From the IMG/VR virus record IMGVR_UViG_3300042879_006171, positions 1-38,714 of that record: DNA of 38,714 bases; one strand, 5' to 3'. Below are positions 38,286 to 38,714 of the stretch, piece after piece. The stretch is from a virus. The notes under the pieces were generated by a model. The model searched no databases. It was given only the letters and a program-made list of their open reading frames with translations, and was not told the origin of the DNA. A program made the translations under genes and the position numbers. Every line of letters starts with the position of its first letter. The stretch's first letter is position 1.

Positions 38286-38714
38286 TGGCCCGCCTCGACC
38301 TCGACGACGCCCTCGCCGGCTTCCTGGTGCCGGACCCGCTGATCACGGCGGCCACGCTGACCGAGGCGCCCGCAGGCGGCTCCCCGCGGCCGGCCACTCC
38401 GCAGCCCACCTCGCCCGACCCTGCCACGACGCGGGGCCCCGACCTCGAGCTCCACGCCGCGTGCCCAGGCGGCGGGCAGACGGGGGACCTGGCCGTGCGC
38501 GTCGCCCGCGGCGGGCTGCCGGGGCGGGGCGCCGAGGTCGTGGTCGAGGTCGACGACGGGGGCACCCGCCGCTGGCTCGGCTGGGCGGGGCACGTGATCG
38601 AGCGGGTCTGCGAGGACCGCTTCGACAAGGGCACCGACGGCGAGCGGAATCACGCCGGCGTCGAGGCCCTCGACGGCGCGGTGGTGGTGGTCTGGCTCGA
38701 CTCCGGGGTGCTCT
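38285..38714 (+). CDS. N-terminal part of the Asp-box tail-tip protein (continues at position 1)
   Basis: An ATG overlapping the tape measure stop begins the 1054-residue tail-tip protein; its first 101 codons lie before the repeat and then the frame enters the repeated 127 bases, which continue at position 1. The N-terminal 60 residues are Pro/Ala/Thr-rich (PRPATPQPTSPDP) and may be a flexible link to the tail. Confidence 0.85.
   Translation, partial: MARLDLDDALAGFLVPDPLITAATLTEAPAGGSPRPATPQPTSPDPATTRGPDLELHAACPGGGQTGDLAVRVARGGLPGRGAEVVVEVDDGGTRRWLGWAGHVIERVCEDRFDKGTDGERNHAGVEALDGAVVVVWLDSGVL
38588..38714. repeat. Right copy of 127-bp terminal direct repeat
   Basis: Identical to bases 1-127. 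Trim one copy to obtain the 38587-bp circle. The shared segment lies inside the coding frame of the tail-tip protein. Confidence 0.93.

Noticed and set aside
1-38714. tRNA genes, CRISPR array, insertion sequence or reverse transcriptase (DGR)
   Set aside because: Looked for and not seen: no tRNA-like cloverleaf or CCA region, no direct-repeat/spacer pattern, no transposase or RT motifs.

Overview
The window is a complete, circularly closing genome of a high-GC, tailed, temperate phage (siphovirus-like) with one overlap. Bases 1-127 are repeated exactly as bases 38588-38714, so the unit genome is 38587 bp and one tail gene is cut by the window ends. The evidence for a temperate siphophage is a large terminase, portal, scaffold, HK97-type capsid protein, an 822-residue tape measure protein with no sheath gene recognised, a tyrosine integrase, and a divergent pair of helix-turn-helix regulators. 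The very high GC content and strong GGAG ribosome binding sites point to a high-GC bacterial host, but nothing here fixes the host lineage. I saw no tRNA gene, CRISPR array or insertion sequence.

Layout. (1) 27688-38285 and on across the junction to 9402, plus strand: packaging (small and large terminase), portal, scaffold, capsid, neck/connector proteins, tape measure, two large tail-tip proteins, a tube-like protein, a tail-chaperone-like gene with a probable -1 frameshift, fibre proteins, then lysis (amidase, membrane and coiled-coil proteins). (2) 9362-20361, minus strand: a long leftward operon with overlapping start and stop codons. Starting from its promoter end at 20361 it holds small zinc-ribbon and coiled-coil proteins, a Sak4-like ATPase, a DEDDh exonuclease, ASCH and DUF1643 proteins, a thymidylate-kinase-like protein, an excisionase-like protein and the integrase. 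Small unknown proteins and membrane proteins follow. (3) 20362-20976: the regulatory switch, with a repressor on the minus strand, a second regulator diverging from it, and at least three related 15-bp operator-like inverted repeats. (4) 20977-27678, plus strand: the early rightward region, with a methyltransferase-like protein, an RdgC-like protein, a RuvC-like resolvase and a replication-initiator-like gene.

The strongest new signals are: (a) two arrays of four 11-bp direct repeats inside the replication gene, followed by a locally AT-richer stretch, which looks like an origin placed as in phage lambda O; (b) the operator set GTTCCTGTCAGGAAC flanking the repressor; (c) a tail chaperone -1 frameshift located downstream of the tail-tip genes instead of upstream of the tape measure; (d) GTTTCC inverted repeats in front of the excisionase-like gene, with one more beside the integrase; (e) a recurring translation start signal GGAGCTGAC, which twice contains the stop codon of the gene before it; (f) sialidase-type Asp-box repeats in a tail-tip protein.
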